64,000 nt of DNA from Adineta vaga (Eukaryota; Rotifera), in assembly GCA_021613535.1 (NCBI GenBank), contig CP075493.1, positions 11,098,001-11,162,000 of the forward strand, in the 5' to 3' direction. Each line of letters opens with the position of its first letter. Positions within the stretch are counted from its first letter, which is position 1. The position numbers and the translations under genes were made by a program. This document shows positions 35,187-46,681 of this stretch, piece by piece. The notes beneath the pieces were generated by a model that was not told the DNA's origin, made no database searches, and saw only the letters and a list, made by a program, of their open reading frames with translations.

Positions 35187-36920
35187 TTAGTTCAAATATT
35201 CTTCTAATACCAATGTGGATAGAGGAGGAATAGCCAATCGAAATAAAGTTGCCCGTCCATGATGATACATTACTTTAACATTTTCATTTTGATACAATCC
35301 TGATCCACCATAAATAGGATTATCGGAGTTAAAAATTTCAATAACTTTCTGAAGTTGTGTCACATGTGAATCCCACATTGGCAATGGTATATCGTAGGAT
35401 CAATAAGCACGATTAGAAAAGTTATGAATACCTCGATGATAGGCCACAATAAGATTAGATTTGTATTCATAAATCATTGAAAAATCTTGTTCACCATTTT
35501 GCTAGAATTCTTGCTGATGGAGATAGAGTTTATTTAAATCAGCGATATATTCTTGCATTTTTCCATGTAGTGTTGAAGAATCGCTCAATGACCAATCGAC
35601 ACTGGATTGACCCTGATGAAATCGATGAAACCATGAGATTGGTTGAGCAAGTTCATCACCCATATGTATCATCATGTCCTTGTGCTGAATAGAGAATATT
35701 TAAAACTTTTTGTTGCCAATGATTAGGTCTTTCATGATAATGTGTACGTAAAAGATTCATTGCATCATAACATCAACCAATATTCCATTTTAAATCAAAA
35801 CCCATTGTTTTACATAAACGTGGATAACCTTCAGTTTTGTTCGGCAATCGATAGAACACCAGGATAATATCGATGAATTGTATCATTGAGTTCACGAAGA
35901 AATGTAATAGCTCGAGAAATATCATTCGAATTACGTAGTATCATTTGACTAACAGCATCAAAACGAATTTCATCAAGAAAATATAGAGCACTATAGCAAA
36001 TAACAAACGATATGTTTCTTCTTTATTATGATCTAAATAAAGTGTTCCCCATCGTGATGAATCACTTGCATACAAATCAGTACCATCGAATTCATGAAGA
36101 GAAACAGAAAACGAATGTGATGCATGATAGTGATGAAAATGTGTAGGAATCCAATCGATTATAACACCAATATCATGTTGATGTAAATAGTCGACAAAAT
36201 ATTTAAAAACATCACATTGACCATTATCATGGTAAGGCGCAAAAAAGTTAGATATTTGATAGCCACGTTCAGTTTTTCGAGAATGTTCAAGCAAACCATA
36301 TACTTCAACATGAGTAAATCCCATTCGTTGACAATATGTAGCCAATTCAGGTACTAATTTTCGATAATTTATTGGTTGAAAGACACCATATTTCCATGAT
36401 TTCGGTTGCATTTCATAGATTGATAATGGCGATGAAAGAGGATCGATTAACGTACGTTTCATCATCCAATTCTGATCCTTCGATTGATAAGCTGTTCGAT
36501 CATAAACAATTGATTGTACTTGACCAACTTCTGATATATCAATAACAGAGAAACTTACCGGATCTATTCGTAACATTCGGTGACCATTATAACCATTAAC
36601 AAGATAGCGATAAGTACGATCGGTGGTGCTTGATTACTAATGACTTGCCAAAGATTTGTATTCTTTTTTTGCATTGGTAATCTCATTTCTCCATGACCAT
36701 ATGCAGTTAAAATAACCCATACCATTTTAGCATTTGGTGCATATACAGAAAAAGTTGTTAATTTCGTCTCTTTACAATACTGTGCACCGCGAATTTCATA
36801 AAGTTTAGGATGTGTATTCGACGCCATTATGTTATAATCGGTGAGTAAAAAGCGAAATGATGGTAGTAAACACAAGATGTCTTTATTGAATTTTTCGTTC
36901 TTATCGTAAGAATGACTCAT
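35187..36920 (-). pseudogene. glgB: Decayed 1,4-alpha-glucan branching enzyme (GH13, GlgB/GBE type)
   Basis: From ATG 36920 (or 36827) the frame starts with a CBM48-like domain (TTFSVYAPNAKMVWVIL). A one-base loss near 36622 shifts it, after which the GH13 barrel appears: GVFQPINYRKLVPELATY, FTHVEVYGLLEHS, GVIIDWIPTHF. Another shift near 35995 moves it to the frame holding YFLDEIRFDAVSQ (catalytic Asp) and SIAEQ (acid/base Glu). A further shift, a TGA in place of Trp (WNIG-stop) and other lesions precede an open C-terminus (GRATLFRLAIPPLSTLVLE). Branching enzymes add alpha-1,6 branches to glycogen. The catalytic residues are still readable but at least four lesions make this copy non-functional. 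Confidence 0.75.
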
Positions 36921-37386
36921 TTCTCAGTAACTATGACCAAAAAATCCAAATTTTCATGATTAATATTTGTTTTGCGAGGAAAAACCCTAATAATGCAATT
37001 CTAGAAATTAAAAATTTCAATAATTAGAAATATCCAAAAGAAGAGTCTTTATAATGAACTAATATTTTCCTGAAATATCTCGATTAATTGATGCAAGAAT
37101 AAGCATCTTTTTGCAAAATAATTGATGAAAAGCTGAAAAATTTTTGTGATGAAGTGGAATTCCATGTCTGAAACAGATGGGAGAGATTAACATACTCTTT
37201 TCACGTTTATTATAGTTCATTTTCGAAGAAACGGAGAAAGTATGTTAAGCTTTTTTAAACTCATGAATAAAAAACAAGTTTATCGATTAAGAAGATTCCA
37301 TCAACAGCATATCATTCGCATATAAAAGCAGAGCGCTGAAACATCCAAATCAGTCTTCTTACATACATCAATCGTCAATACACTAC
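36921..37386. other. Intergenic with a TATA-like element
   Basis: AT-rich. TATAAAAG at 37321-37328 followed by a GC-richer leader-like stretch; the gene it would serve is uncertain. Confidence 0.35.
37321..37328 (+). promoter_or_regulatory. Canonical TATA box (TATAAAAG)
   Basis: Located 66 bp before a 79-codon open frame. The best-looking TATA box of the window, but its gene is doubtful. Confidence 0.35.
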
Positions 37387-37626
37387 TTGATTCTGATTGC
37401 TAAAGCATATTTAGGTAAACTCGCATTGAATGCCATTCGATCATCTATTATAAATGGATGGCGTAAACTTCCGAACTGGATTAAAGTATATGATAAATAT
37501 TATAAATATATGGATTATCGTGAAGAAGCAATTGAGGATGCATTGTACGAATTAAGTTGTATGACACCAAGTCTTGGCTATAGTTCAAATGCTGCTACCA
37601 TCATCATGAGGCTTTTACCCGTTTAA
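37387..37626 (+). CDS. Short hypothetical frame, possibly a gene remnant
   Basis: 79 codons from a TTG, with no ATG near the start. The peptide is helix-like and charged (GWRKLPNWIKVYDKYYKY, EEAIEDALYEL) and no family is recognised. A TATA box precedes it, which is the only reason it is listed. It may be the surviving 5' exon of a lost gene. Confidence 0.22.
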   Translation: MILIAKAYLGKLALNAIRSSIINGWRKLPNWIKVYDKYYKYMDYREEAIEDALYELSCMTPSLGYSSNAATIIMRLLPV

Positions 37627-37925
37627 TAAGAAATTCTCTACTTCTATTCATTTTCCTTTCAATTTTAGCAGGAAAATTATATGAAATAAGAGAGTGATGA
37701 TAAAAAACATTTGGTTCATATTTTGAATATATTCATGTGCATATATGAGAAAATGCAGACGATTGTTTTTTTGTTTATTACAGTTTATGAAACAACAATG
37801 AAAACAACAGAAATAGAATAAATGTTGATTATATTTAAATTGATATGAAACAAACAAACAAAGGATGAAAGGGTGCATGAAAGATTAAAGTAATAATTGT
37901 AAGTGTTCTTTAAAAAAATGTATTT
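37627..37925. other. Intergenic, nothing seen
   Basis: AT-rich 3' flanking sequence. Confidence 0.35.
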
Positions 37926-38324
37926 TTAGCCAATTGGATGAATAATCCTCTTCTGTTGATGAACGTTAAGAAATAAAATCCTCGAAATTACATATATGAA
38001 TTGACGATAAAATCGTTCCGATGTGCAAACATATATATAGAAAGGACACTAAGAATACAAAAATTAATTTGAAATGAATTATTTTCTTATCATTTTTCAT
38101 TTTTATACATACAGCAAAGGTCATATAATATAAACTGAGAGTTATTGTACTGGCAAACTGTAAATTGTCGGCAATAACAGGATTTTTGATGATATCTGCA
38201 CTACGTTGAAGTAGGATCACTATAATATATGGTGTCGTACAGAAAAAATTATAAACAATCTGTACAAGCACAATTCTAGTCAATTGCTTATCCAATTCAC
38301 GTCGAACTAATGGTTTAGTTCGAT
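37926..38324 (-). pseudogene. 3' fragment of a 7TM receptor cut by a MITE
   Basis: Coding order: RRELDKQLTRIVLVQIVYNF (end of loop 3 and TM6), TM7 start LSLYYMTFA, then a GT-AG intron and CPFYIYVCTSERFYRQFIYV, a typical receptor C-terminus, ending in TAA at 37926-37928. The frame is intact here, but everything from TM1 to TM5 is absent: the sequence upstream of SDRTKPL is the terminal inverted repeat of the element at 38323. The next 1.2 kb holds no receptor N-terminus, so more than a simple insertion happened, such as a deletion at the element. Confidence 0.7.
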
Positions 38325-38756
38325 CACTGTTGAGTCCGAAATGATTTTGTCAAAAAGTTTAAATTTAATAGAAATTGTTAAAAATTGATAAACGTTTATA
38401 AATCAGTTTCGGATTTATAAATAGTCCCGGTGTTCGTAAATTGCCTATTAGATGTTCAAAATCTAACGCTAAAATTGAAAAATCTGTGTAACAAAACTTT
38501 TGCGAGAATTCCCCGCTATAAATTTACTTAGCATATCAGTTTTGTTTTTACGCTATCTATGCGAGTATAGAAGTCAACTCACACTATAAATTGATTTCAA
38601 GTTTATAAATCAAAAACTGATTTATAAATAGGCCAGCCTTATGGATTTCTAAAACGTTTATAAATATTTGAAATTTTCAATTCTAAAATTTACAATTTAT
38701 AAATTGATATAAATAAATCGATTTATAAATCACCCTATTTCGGACTCAATAGTGAT
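38323..38756. mobile_element. Non-autonomous inverted-repeat element (MITE)
   Basis: Ends ATCACTGTTGAGTCCGAAAT (38323-38342) and, as the complement, ATTTCGGACTCAATAGTGAT (38737-38756); 19 of 20 positions match. The inside is a set of TTTATAAA/TTTATAAAC palindromic units and has no coding capacity. It abuts receptor coding sequence on its left. Flanks share only AT, so the target duplication is not firm and the superfamily is unassigned. It also contains GGTGTTCGTAA near 38430, close to the motif array at 50257. Confidence 0.7.
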
Positions 38757-39497
38757 AAAGATTGAAATCAAAAATTCATTTAGACGTTTATATATTATTA
38801 TACAATCGGTCATTGATCATTGTCCTTCCATTGTGCTTCATGTCGTCGACCGTTTTTCCAACACATAGTTTTTTATTATATGCTTCTCTTTGCATATTAA
38901 TTTCTCCAACATATTTGTCATCATTCTTATAATGTATCGTATCTATCAAATGCAGTGGGATGTAATTGATCTTAGTAATTTGATATGGATGATGAATAAA
39001 AAAGAAGAATTACAAGAAAAATTAATAGATATACTTATGACTGTAGGTGATGATTCAATTGCATGATTAGATACATGAAATGAATTTATTAATAAAGAAT
39101 ATTCTCTTAAAAATACTAACTAAAAAATTAATTTTAATAAATATCAATTAAAACAAAAAGACAAAAAACTCTTTCTTAGTTTTGGATTTTTTTTACGATC
39201 TTTAGTTTTCTTTGTTATATAACAATATGAGAGAGAGAGAGAAAATATAAACGAAAAAAAAAATAATTGAAATTTTTCTATTGTTAAAATTAATGGTTTG
39301 ATCTTCGAAATATATTTTTCTTTATTTCATTCGTCCGATGCGATCGACGAAAAAAAATAAATTCCATTTCTTTCTTTAAATTAGTAAAGAACAATATAAA
39401 CTGTTTGTTTTCAAACAAGTGTATGTTTACGGTTATTTCTCTTTTGGATATTATACGTACTAGAAGTATCATCACATGTATGTGAAGCAAAAGAGCT

Positions 39498-39528
<31 letters not shown>

Positions 39529-40028
39529 AACACACATATACATCCACTGCTATCCTTTTCGTCTCTCTCTACTATTTGACTCTTCTTTAAGTTATAATTG
39601 AAAGAAAGAAAGAATTTTGTCTAACATCATCATTATAACACATGCAATAAATCATCTATTGAAACTATTAAATACAATTTATTTATTCATCAAAAGAAAA
39701 CAAGGAAAACAACTATTACAGGCATTGTCTTTGAATCTTTTCTTCTTTCTCATCCCTCGATATATCTTTCTTTCTTGTTACATGATGTCATACAATCATT
39801 GTTGTCTTTCATTTTTCTTTTCTCTATCCTAAGTTTATTCTACATATACGTATATATATATGTGTGTATTTTCTCTCGAACGAAGAATATGGTCTGTGTT
39901 GGTTATATGTAGTTATCCGTCGTTTTATCTATGTATTTCTTTTTGAAATAAAGATTCAGAAGATTTCGAAGGAATTGATTCTTTAATAACAATTATTTTA
40001 TTAATTTATTTTTAGATATTAAATAAAA
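38757..40028. other. Intergenic with simple repeats
   Basis: Contains a (GA)n run and TC-rich stretches ahead of the Roquin-like gene. A 44-codon frame near 38930 has no support. Confidence 0.4.
39498..39523. repeat. (GA)n microsatellite
   Basis: About 13 dinucleotide units, with a second shorter run near 39230. Confidence 0.8.
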
Positions 40029-41546
40029 ATGGATCTATCAAATGAAGTAATTCGATCATATTATATGGATTTTTTTCGTTGTGCTGGATGTTCACAAGGT
40101 TTTGAATATGAAATTTTATCAAATCGTCCAATAACATTACCTATATGTGGTCATACAATGTGTAAAGGATGTATTGATATAATACATAGTCATGATCAAA
40201 GAAAATGTCCACAAGATGAAATTTTATTTGGAATAAATCATACAACAATTACTGAATTACCAATAAATTATTCATTATTGATGATTCTTTATCATTCATC
40301 AAAAAGTAAATATTTAAATTAATTATTAAATACTAAAAAAAATTTTCTTTTTATTTAAATATAGTTACCTAAACATCATGAAGAACGTTATAAAGATTTT
40401 CCATCTTATATACAACTTGATAATGATGAAAAATCATTTTTTAAACAAATTGAAGAACATTTAGGTGAACTAATACTTATAATTAAACGAATAAGTAAGA
40501 AGAAAAAAAGAAAAAAATTCATGTCATTTTTTTATGTGATTATTTTTTAGTAAATGATAATAAATGTTTATCAAAATTCAGTCATTCAACAATACGAAAA
40601 ATATTTAGTTTATTAAATAGTCAATATATTAATCATGAAGGTCGTTTAGAATTTATTAAACGAGCACGTTCTCTTGGTGAACATATATGTATTGATTTTA
40701 TTCTTCTTTATCAAAATCTTCAAGTATTAAAAACTAATCTTGCGTTATTTCTTGGTTTACAAGATGGTCAATTTCTTGAACCAGGTTTGAATTTTTTTTC
40801 AAATTATTCTTTTTTAATCTTAATCATTGTTTATTCATTTAGATATGCAAGAAAAAGTCTTAAAATTAATTTTATTATATCTTAGATGCGATGGAATACC
40901 ATCTGAAAAACATCTTATACATTCTATAGTACAAAAAATACAAGGAAATAATCCAGGAAGTATTAAGCCAAGTATTGAACTTATTGTTCATTTACTTATT
41001 GGTGTACCTTGTTTTCAAGTAAATATATAACAATAATAATAAAAAAAAATGATTCTATCAAAAGATTTTCTTTTTATATCAGATAATTCAAGTTGGTAAC
41101 TCTCCATCGATACAACTTATACCAGAATTTGGAAATTATGCACGTATTCGTCATGCATATAATTCAAGTATTATTCAAATGACTATGAATAATGGTAAAT
41201 AGAATTTTTGTTTTTGTTCATATTTAATAAATATTTTTTATATATTAAAGGTTTTTCTATATCATCTGAAAAATGGTCAACATTATTATATGGAAATATA
41301 CAACATGATTCAATGATTCGTTCGATTATGGATGAATTCTCAACATTAACATCATTTAATCGAACAATTGAACAATTTCAATATATTATACAATGTAATG
41401 GAAATCCATCTGAACATTTATTAACTGCAGAAGCATGTTTTATATATTTATCACAAATTAATTCATGCGATGCTACTTCTTCCAGTTGGTCTGCAGTAAT
41501 TGCAACATTAAAGTATGTTAAAAGATACTTTAACATCTTTAATTGA
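40029..41546 (+). CDS. RC3H1: Roquin-like RING/ROQ protein lacking the CCCH finger
   Basis: Six exons: 40029-40305, 40365-40494, 40551-40784, 40843-41018, 41083-41194, 41251-41546. The N-terminal RING has FRCAGCSQGF, ICGHTMCKGC and KCPQDE, including the Roquin-style Asp at the last ligand. The rest matches the HEPN/ROQ region: IKRARSLGEHICIDFILLYQ, DGQFLEP, DMQEKVLKLILL, EKWSTLLYGN. Roquins bind stem-loops in mRNA 3' UTRs and promote decay. The frame stops about where Roquin would enter its CCCH zinc finger, and none follows, so this is truncated (about 407 residues). The exon 1/2 junction is one base out of phase (AAAAA before GTAAAT), from a homopolymer error or real frameshift. Other junctions agree. 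Confidence 0.75.
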
Positions 41547-42323
41547 ATTGTGATTTTTTTATTTTATTGGTCTATCTTATCATATTTATATATTGAAAAA
41601 AAAGAATAAAATTATATTTGCTTTTTATTTTATTTACATTATATTGATTGAAATTGGAAGAAATATCTCAATGTCATTTGAAATATTTATATAAAAGAAA
41701 GAAAATTACAAAAAAGAAGAAGCTAATTTTCATAAAAATTTATCCAATATACATGTATATATAAATGAACAGATAATCTTGCTTTTTTTCCTACATTATA
41801 TATGATAAGTTAAATAAAAAACAAAAAGTTTACATTAATAATTGGCAAGATTTATTTGTTCGAGTATTATTAGAAAATCTATTCAAAATTTATCTAGATA
41901 TTAAAAGATTTCTTTGATCATCATTCATCATATTTAAATAAATATTCAAATAGTTGATAAATGTCGTTGAATTAAAAATGAAATAAACAAAAATAATCTT
42001 AATTAAGAATTTGTTCAATTAATAGGTCTCATTTATTAAATAATTTATGATGATTATATTGATTAATTAGTTTTATTATTCATAGAAATTAAAAGATGAT
42101 TTAATTAATAATAGACATATTCGAGATTTATTACATTGAATTTATTTATTATAGAATATAAATTTGAAAAGATATTTCATTATTTAAAAGTTTATTAACA
42201 TTTATATATTATATAAATCAATATAATCTTTATTATTTTCTACCGAAGAAGAAAATCTTAGTTTTATCTCTTTTTTTTTAGTCAACAATTCGTTGACATG
42301 TATGAACTATTCATAATTGATAC
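41547..42323. other. Very AT-rich intergenic stretch
   Basis: Searched for a missing CCCH finger exon of the Roquin-like gene; none seen. Confidence 0.45.
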
Positions 42324-42332
42324 TATTTTAAC

Positions 42333-42956
42333 ATGTACGATATCTTGGACACGGATTCGAGTTTTTCCTGAACCGATTCGCACACATGCTGATTCCAAAT
42401 CTGGTCTCACTGATTCCAAATAGAACTCGATGAGCTCTATCGATTCCAATCATAAAAAATTTTACCCCCACCCACTTCGCCCCAATCTCACCCAACACCC
42501 ATACACACCCAGCACCCATACACACCCAATACCCAAATCCATCCAAAAGCGCGGTAAAATTCATGCTGGTTTCTCTGGAGGCATAATTGATGTCTGCGTG
42601 CATAAAAAACTGCGATTTTCGGTTGTTTTGGCTGTTGGGTGAGACTGGGGGTAAAATTTTTTATGATTGGAATCGATAGAGCTCGTCGAGCTGGATCTCG
42701 AACCACACTTGGAACGATTTGAAATTTTAAAGAAGTGAATCGGGACAGGTTTTTACGAAAATTTCGTGTTTTTTTATGTTTTTTAGCAGTTTTCTGGATT
42801 TTTGGGGGGTAAGGAAGGAAATTTTTGGAAATATTATTTTTGGAATCGATAGAGCTCGTCGAGTTCTACTTGGAACCAGTGAGACCAATAGTGGAACGCA
42901 CATGTGAGCGAATCGGGGCAGAAAAAGATCGAATCCGTGTCCAGGATATCCTACAT
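42333..42956. mobile_element. Mutator-type foldback element with 9-bp target duplication
   Basis: A 624-bp element with TIRs of about 125 bp: GATATCTTGGACACGG on the left and, inverted, GATATCCTGGACACGG on the right. TATTTTAAC flanks it exactly on both sides (42324-42332 and 42957-42965); 9 bp is the classic Mutator-superfamily duplication. A third inverted copy of the inner TIR part (TCGATAGAGCTCGTCGAG) lies at 42665-42700. The centre is GC-rich, with a tandem CACCCATACACACCCAGCA run. No transposase is encoded, so it needs a MULE in trans; a MULE fragment sits 6 kb away. Confidence 0.85.
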
Positions 42957-42965
42957 TATTTTAAC

Positions 42966-43381
42966 ATATAAAGTATGATTTTATTCTAATTTCTATTAAA
43001 ATATTTACAAGAAAACTAATTATCTTTATCTATGAACTGAAATAGAAAGAATTAATGTCAATAATTTGAAAAATGATAAGAGAACTTTTTCAACTAAAAT
43101 GAATTATCGAATAGACTCAAAGATGACCGAACAAATCTATTGAACAATATTTTTTTAGGTTTTACATATATTCTTTTCTAATAAATCTTATTTAACGAAA
43201 AAGATAAATAAGATAAAATCAAACATTTTTTATATAGAATATTAGAAAGAAAATAATTGAAGATATTATCCTTTTCTATTTTATGAATACTTTTCATTGA
43301 TAGATACAAAAATTTAATCTAAAAAAGAATGCAATTATTAGTAATTTATATATATTGATGAAAGATTTCAAGTTCAAATAG
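42966..43381. other. Intergenic, nothing seen
   Basis: AT-rich sequence between two mobile elements. Confidence 0.4.
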
Positions 43382-43770
43382 TTAAGAGATGTTCCATGAC
43401 TCAATCGAGCATCGTTTAATATAAGCGTCACACAAAAATTTTGACCTACTCATTTAAATAGCGCAAATGAAAGAGCATATTAAAAAACCTACGAATCAAA
43501 AGTTTTAACGTTCTCTGACTAATATTCGAAGAGTGCTGAAAGAAACTTAAGAAATTTCTATAGGGAATTTTGGGTTTAATTTTCATTTTTTTACACGTCA
43601 TTTGATGTATTTTTCACGGGGAGCATTATAAACGTTCGGGCCGACCAGAATTTTTTATAGATTCGATTTCGCGCAAAGAATTACACGAGATTTAGATTAA
43701 AAAGTATGCGCGTAATGAAAATCATTTTGTGTGACGGCAATGCTCAAGTCAGTCATAGAACGTCTCTTAA
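43382..43770. mobile_element. Short inverted-repeat element bounded by TTAA
   Basis: Left TTAAGAGATGTTCCATGACT; right end, complemented, TTAAGAGACGTTCTATGACT, giving 18/20 identity; further similarity (GTCACACAAAA) lies about 45 bp in. The outermost TTAA could be the piggyBac-type target duplication, although it is also part of the match. 389 bp, GC-richer than its surroundings, no coding. Confidence 0.65.
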
Positions 43771-43867
43771 TATCTATTGTAAATATTCTCGCTCATTTCT
43801 CAGTTTATCTTTAAAATTCTTATCTAATGTTCTTTTGAATAATTTTATTTAATATGAAATCGATTTA

Positions 43868-45590
43868 TTATTTTGATAATAGAAATATAGAAGTAGAATA
43901 TATCGATGTATGAGGAAAATAATTTTTGATAAGTTCTTTGTTTTGATCAATTGATTGAGAATATAGTGCAGCAAGTTTTGTTGAATGATTTTGTGTTAGA
44001 AATCTTGTAAAATTGTATGTTACTCTTTTCAATGATTGATAATTTACACAAAGATGAAGATTATTTGGTAAAAATATATTGGTATTAAATAAAAATAAAT
44101 CAAGATAATCATCATGACTAATTGTAAGATCAAGTCGATTAAGATTAGGATATTGAATAATTTTATTTAATTGTTTATTAATTTGTCTTTTTTTATTATT
44201 TATTGTTAATGGTTTCATGTATGGAAATGATTGAGAAATTTGAATAAATAAATCATATTCAAATGGATATTCATCATATAATGATATTTGAGTAACAGTT
44301 GGAAATAATCCACCTGGAAAATGATTTGAAATATTATCATAAATTTGAAATTTATATGGATATGAATAAATATGACATTGGCTATATTGCCCTTCTTGAA
44401 AATGATCAATATAAGTTATTATTTGATTATTAGAAAAATCTTTAAATGTTTTTTCAATTTGTTCATTTAATTGAAAATTCATTTGATCATTGTGATTAAT
44501 TATTGAATAAATATTAAATATAAATTTATATAATTGTGGCATAAAAATAAGAATATTTTTATTCAATATATCACCATCAAGAAATTTCTCATAACATTTA
44601 ATTCGAATATTTAAATAAAGTTCTTCTAAATTTAACATTCGACGTAAAAGTGAACCAATTGATTTATCAAAATTTTCTATTTTATTCTTACAATATAAAG
44701 AAAAAATTTTTAAGTTTGGTAAGAGATTTTCCTAAAAAATACAAATAAATAATTTGTTAATTTAAACAAACAAAAATAATCTACTTTATATTCATTATTG
44801 ATTAAACAAGATAAATTATTATAAATAGTAACGTAAAATATTCTAAGTTGTTTAAAACGTCCATCAAGTATATAAAGACAATCATTCATATGTGATACAC
44901 TGATATGTAATTCTAATATAGTTGAACAAATAATAGTTGAATCAGCCATATGTAAATATGCAGCATCAAGATAAGATGACGATGGATTAAATTTTAAACA
45001 TTGTAAATTAGAAAACATTGTGAAAATTTTTCTAAATATAATTGAAGAAACAGTTGCCATTGGAAATGATATATTTCCTTTATTAAAATTGATAAAGAGT
45101 GATGAAATTTGATTTTTGAATATAACGAGTAAAGGATTATTCTCTAAATTAAAATTTCAAAGATTTCTTTCTATTTATTCAATTAAAATAAATAAAACAT
45201 CTTACCATTAAACAGAGACATAGCTGCATCATAGTGAATATCATATAAACCAAGATGATTTAAATTAGGATAATTTGTAACATGAAGAATACGTTCTATT
45301 GATGTTCGTTCAAGATAAAGACTTTCAATTTGATATCCAATTTGAGGTAAAATATTTGAACAAAATCGATTAAGTATTGAATCTGATAATGGACAAATGA
45401 TCGAATTATCAATTGGACAATATTTTAATAAATATAAATGATGAATAAAACATTTATCATTTACAATTCTATTTAATCGTTGATTAACATTCATTAAAGA
45501 ATAAAGTATTTGATCATTGAATAAGTTTTTAAATATATATAGAAGAATTTCATCAGGTAAATCATCAAATTGAATTAACATATCTTTCAT
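43868..45590 (-). CDS. F-box protein with a leucine-rich C-terminal region
   Basis: Exons 45590-45206, 45143-44785, 44731-43868, in phase; intact, 535 residues. The N-terminus FDDLPDEILLYIFKNL is an F-box, the SKP1-binding motif of SCF ubiquitin ligases. The rest has irregular leucine-rich repeats (PNLNHLGLYDI, FSNLQCLKFNP, MLNLEELYLNI, PNLNRLDLTIS) that would hold the substrate. This is one of the big lineage-specific F-box families of bdelloids; the gene at 51446 is a relative. The substrate is unknown. Probably cytosolic or nuclear. No lesion. Confidence 0.85.
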
Positions 45591-46681
45591 ATTTCTCTGT
45601 TGATTGACTCTTTTCTAAGATTACATATATATATATATATATATGTATATGTATATGATTGATTTTAATTGACCTCAATCGTCAATGAAAACAATGATAT
45701 TCTCTTTTTTATTAGAGCTCAAACAGACCAAAACAACTTAAAACTGAATTAATCAGTAGAATTGATAGAATCGTTAAAACAGAATTAAATCATCTTTTTT
45801 AGATGAATTAAATTAAAGCAAGAAGATAATGCGCCAATCAGACGTCTTATTTCAGCTTTAAGTTAATTCTCTTTTCTGTCTGTTTGACCCCTTAGACGAT
45901 AAATGAAAGTGATGTCTTTTTTCTTTTCTTCTTTATTATTGTTAAATATCCTTTCGAATGTTAAATGATTTTAATAAATATTGTTTCTCTTATTATTTTA
46001 GAATTTTGTTCATAATCATTTCAATGAAAAATAAATATAGATAAAACTATTCGACGAACAAGTCGAATGATATTGTGAAAAATATGTTCTACGATTGATT
46101 TTAGGATTATCTTGCAGTTTTTTTAGAAAAAAAATATTTCTTTTCTATAAAATCAAAATAAAAAAAGAAAAAAGTCGTTTTTTAAATATCGACGCTTTCA
46201 TAGAAAATTTGTTTCTCTGATCTCTTATATTTTAATATCTGATCGAATAAATTATTTAAGTAAATTAAATGGAATTTTTCTTTTAATTTATTATTCGAAT
46301 ATAAATGAATGAAATGCAAGTTTTGAGAAAAATAAATGATGTAATCAATATTTGATATGAAAACTGATAATTTATGTTTTGAGTTCTACTATATGAGAAG
46401 AGAAAAACAATTCATTTTTCCCATTACTATTTTAATTATGGATGCAATCTACGAAAATCATTGAAAAATCTATGAAAAATGTTCAAATAAATAACAATTA
46501 AATATATTGAATCAATCGGGACAAAGAATTTCGCCTTCCCAAATGAGCTATTTTTTATTTTTGTTTAACAAAATATTTCGATCAAAACTCATGTTATAGA
46601 GTTGAAGTTTGATCATAATTTTCATCTTAAATTGTCTGCTTAATACAATCTTGTTTATTCAATTTCTACCATCTTATATAT
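45591..46681. other. AT-rich intergenic with (AT)n
   Basis: Includes (AT)10 at 45625-45644. No gene seen. Confidence 0.45.
45625..45644. repeat. (AT)n microsatellite
   Basis: Uninterrupted AT dinucleotides just upstream of the F-box gene start. Confidence 0.8.

Noticed and set aside
36541-36570. Possible 28-bp intron (GTAAGT...ATATCAG) in the branching-enzyme locus
   Set aside because: Far too short, and the frame reads through it with family-like sequence on both sides.
39290-39547. 85-codon frame with a Ser-Leu run
   Set aside because: Translation of the (GA)n/(TC)n microsatellite.
42488-42706. Overlapping Pro/His-rich frames on both strands
   Set aside because: They come from the CACCCATACACACCCA tandem repeat in the foldback element, not from a gene.
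42700-42722. T-loop-like GATCTCGAACC suggesting a tRNA or SINE promoter
   Set aside because: It lies in the inverted copy inside the Mutator-type element and has no partner acceptor or anticodon stem.
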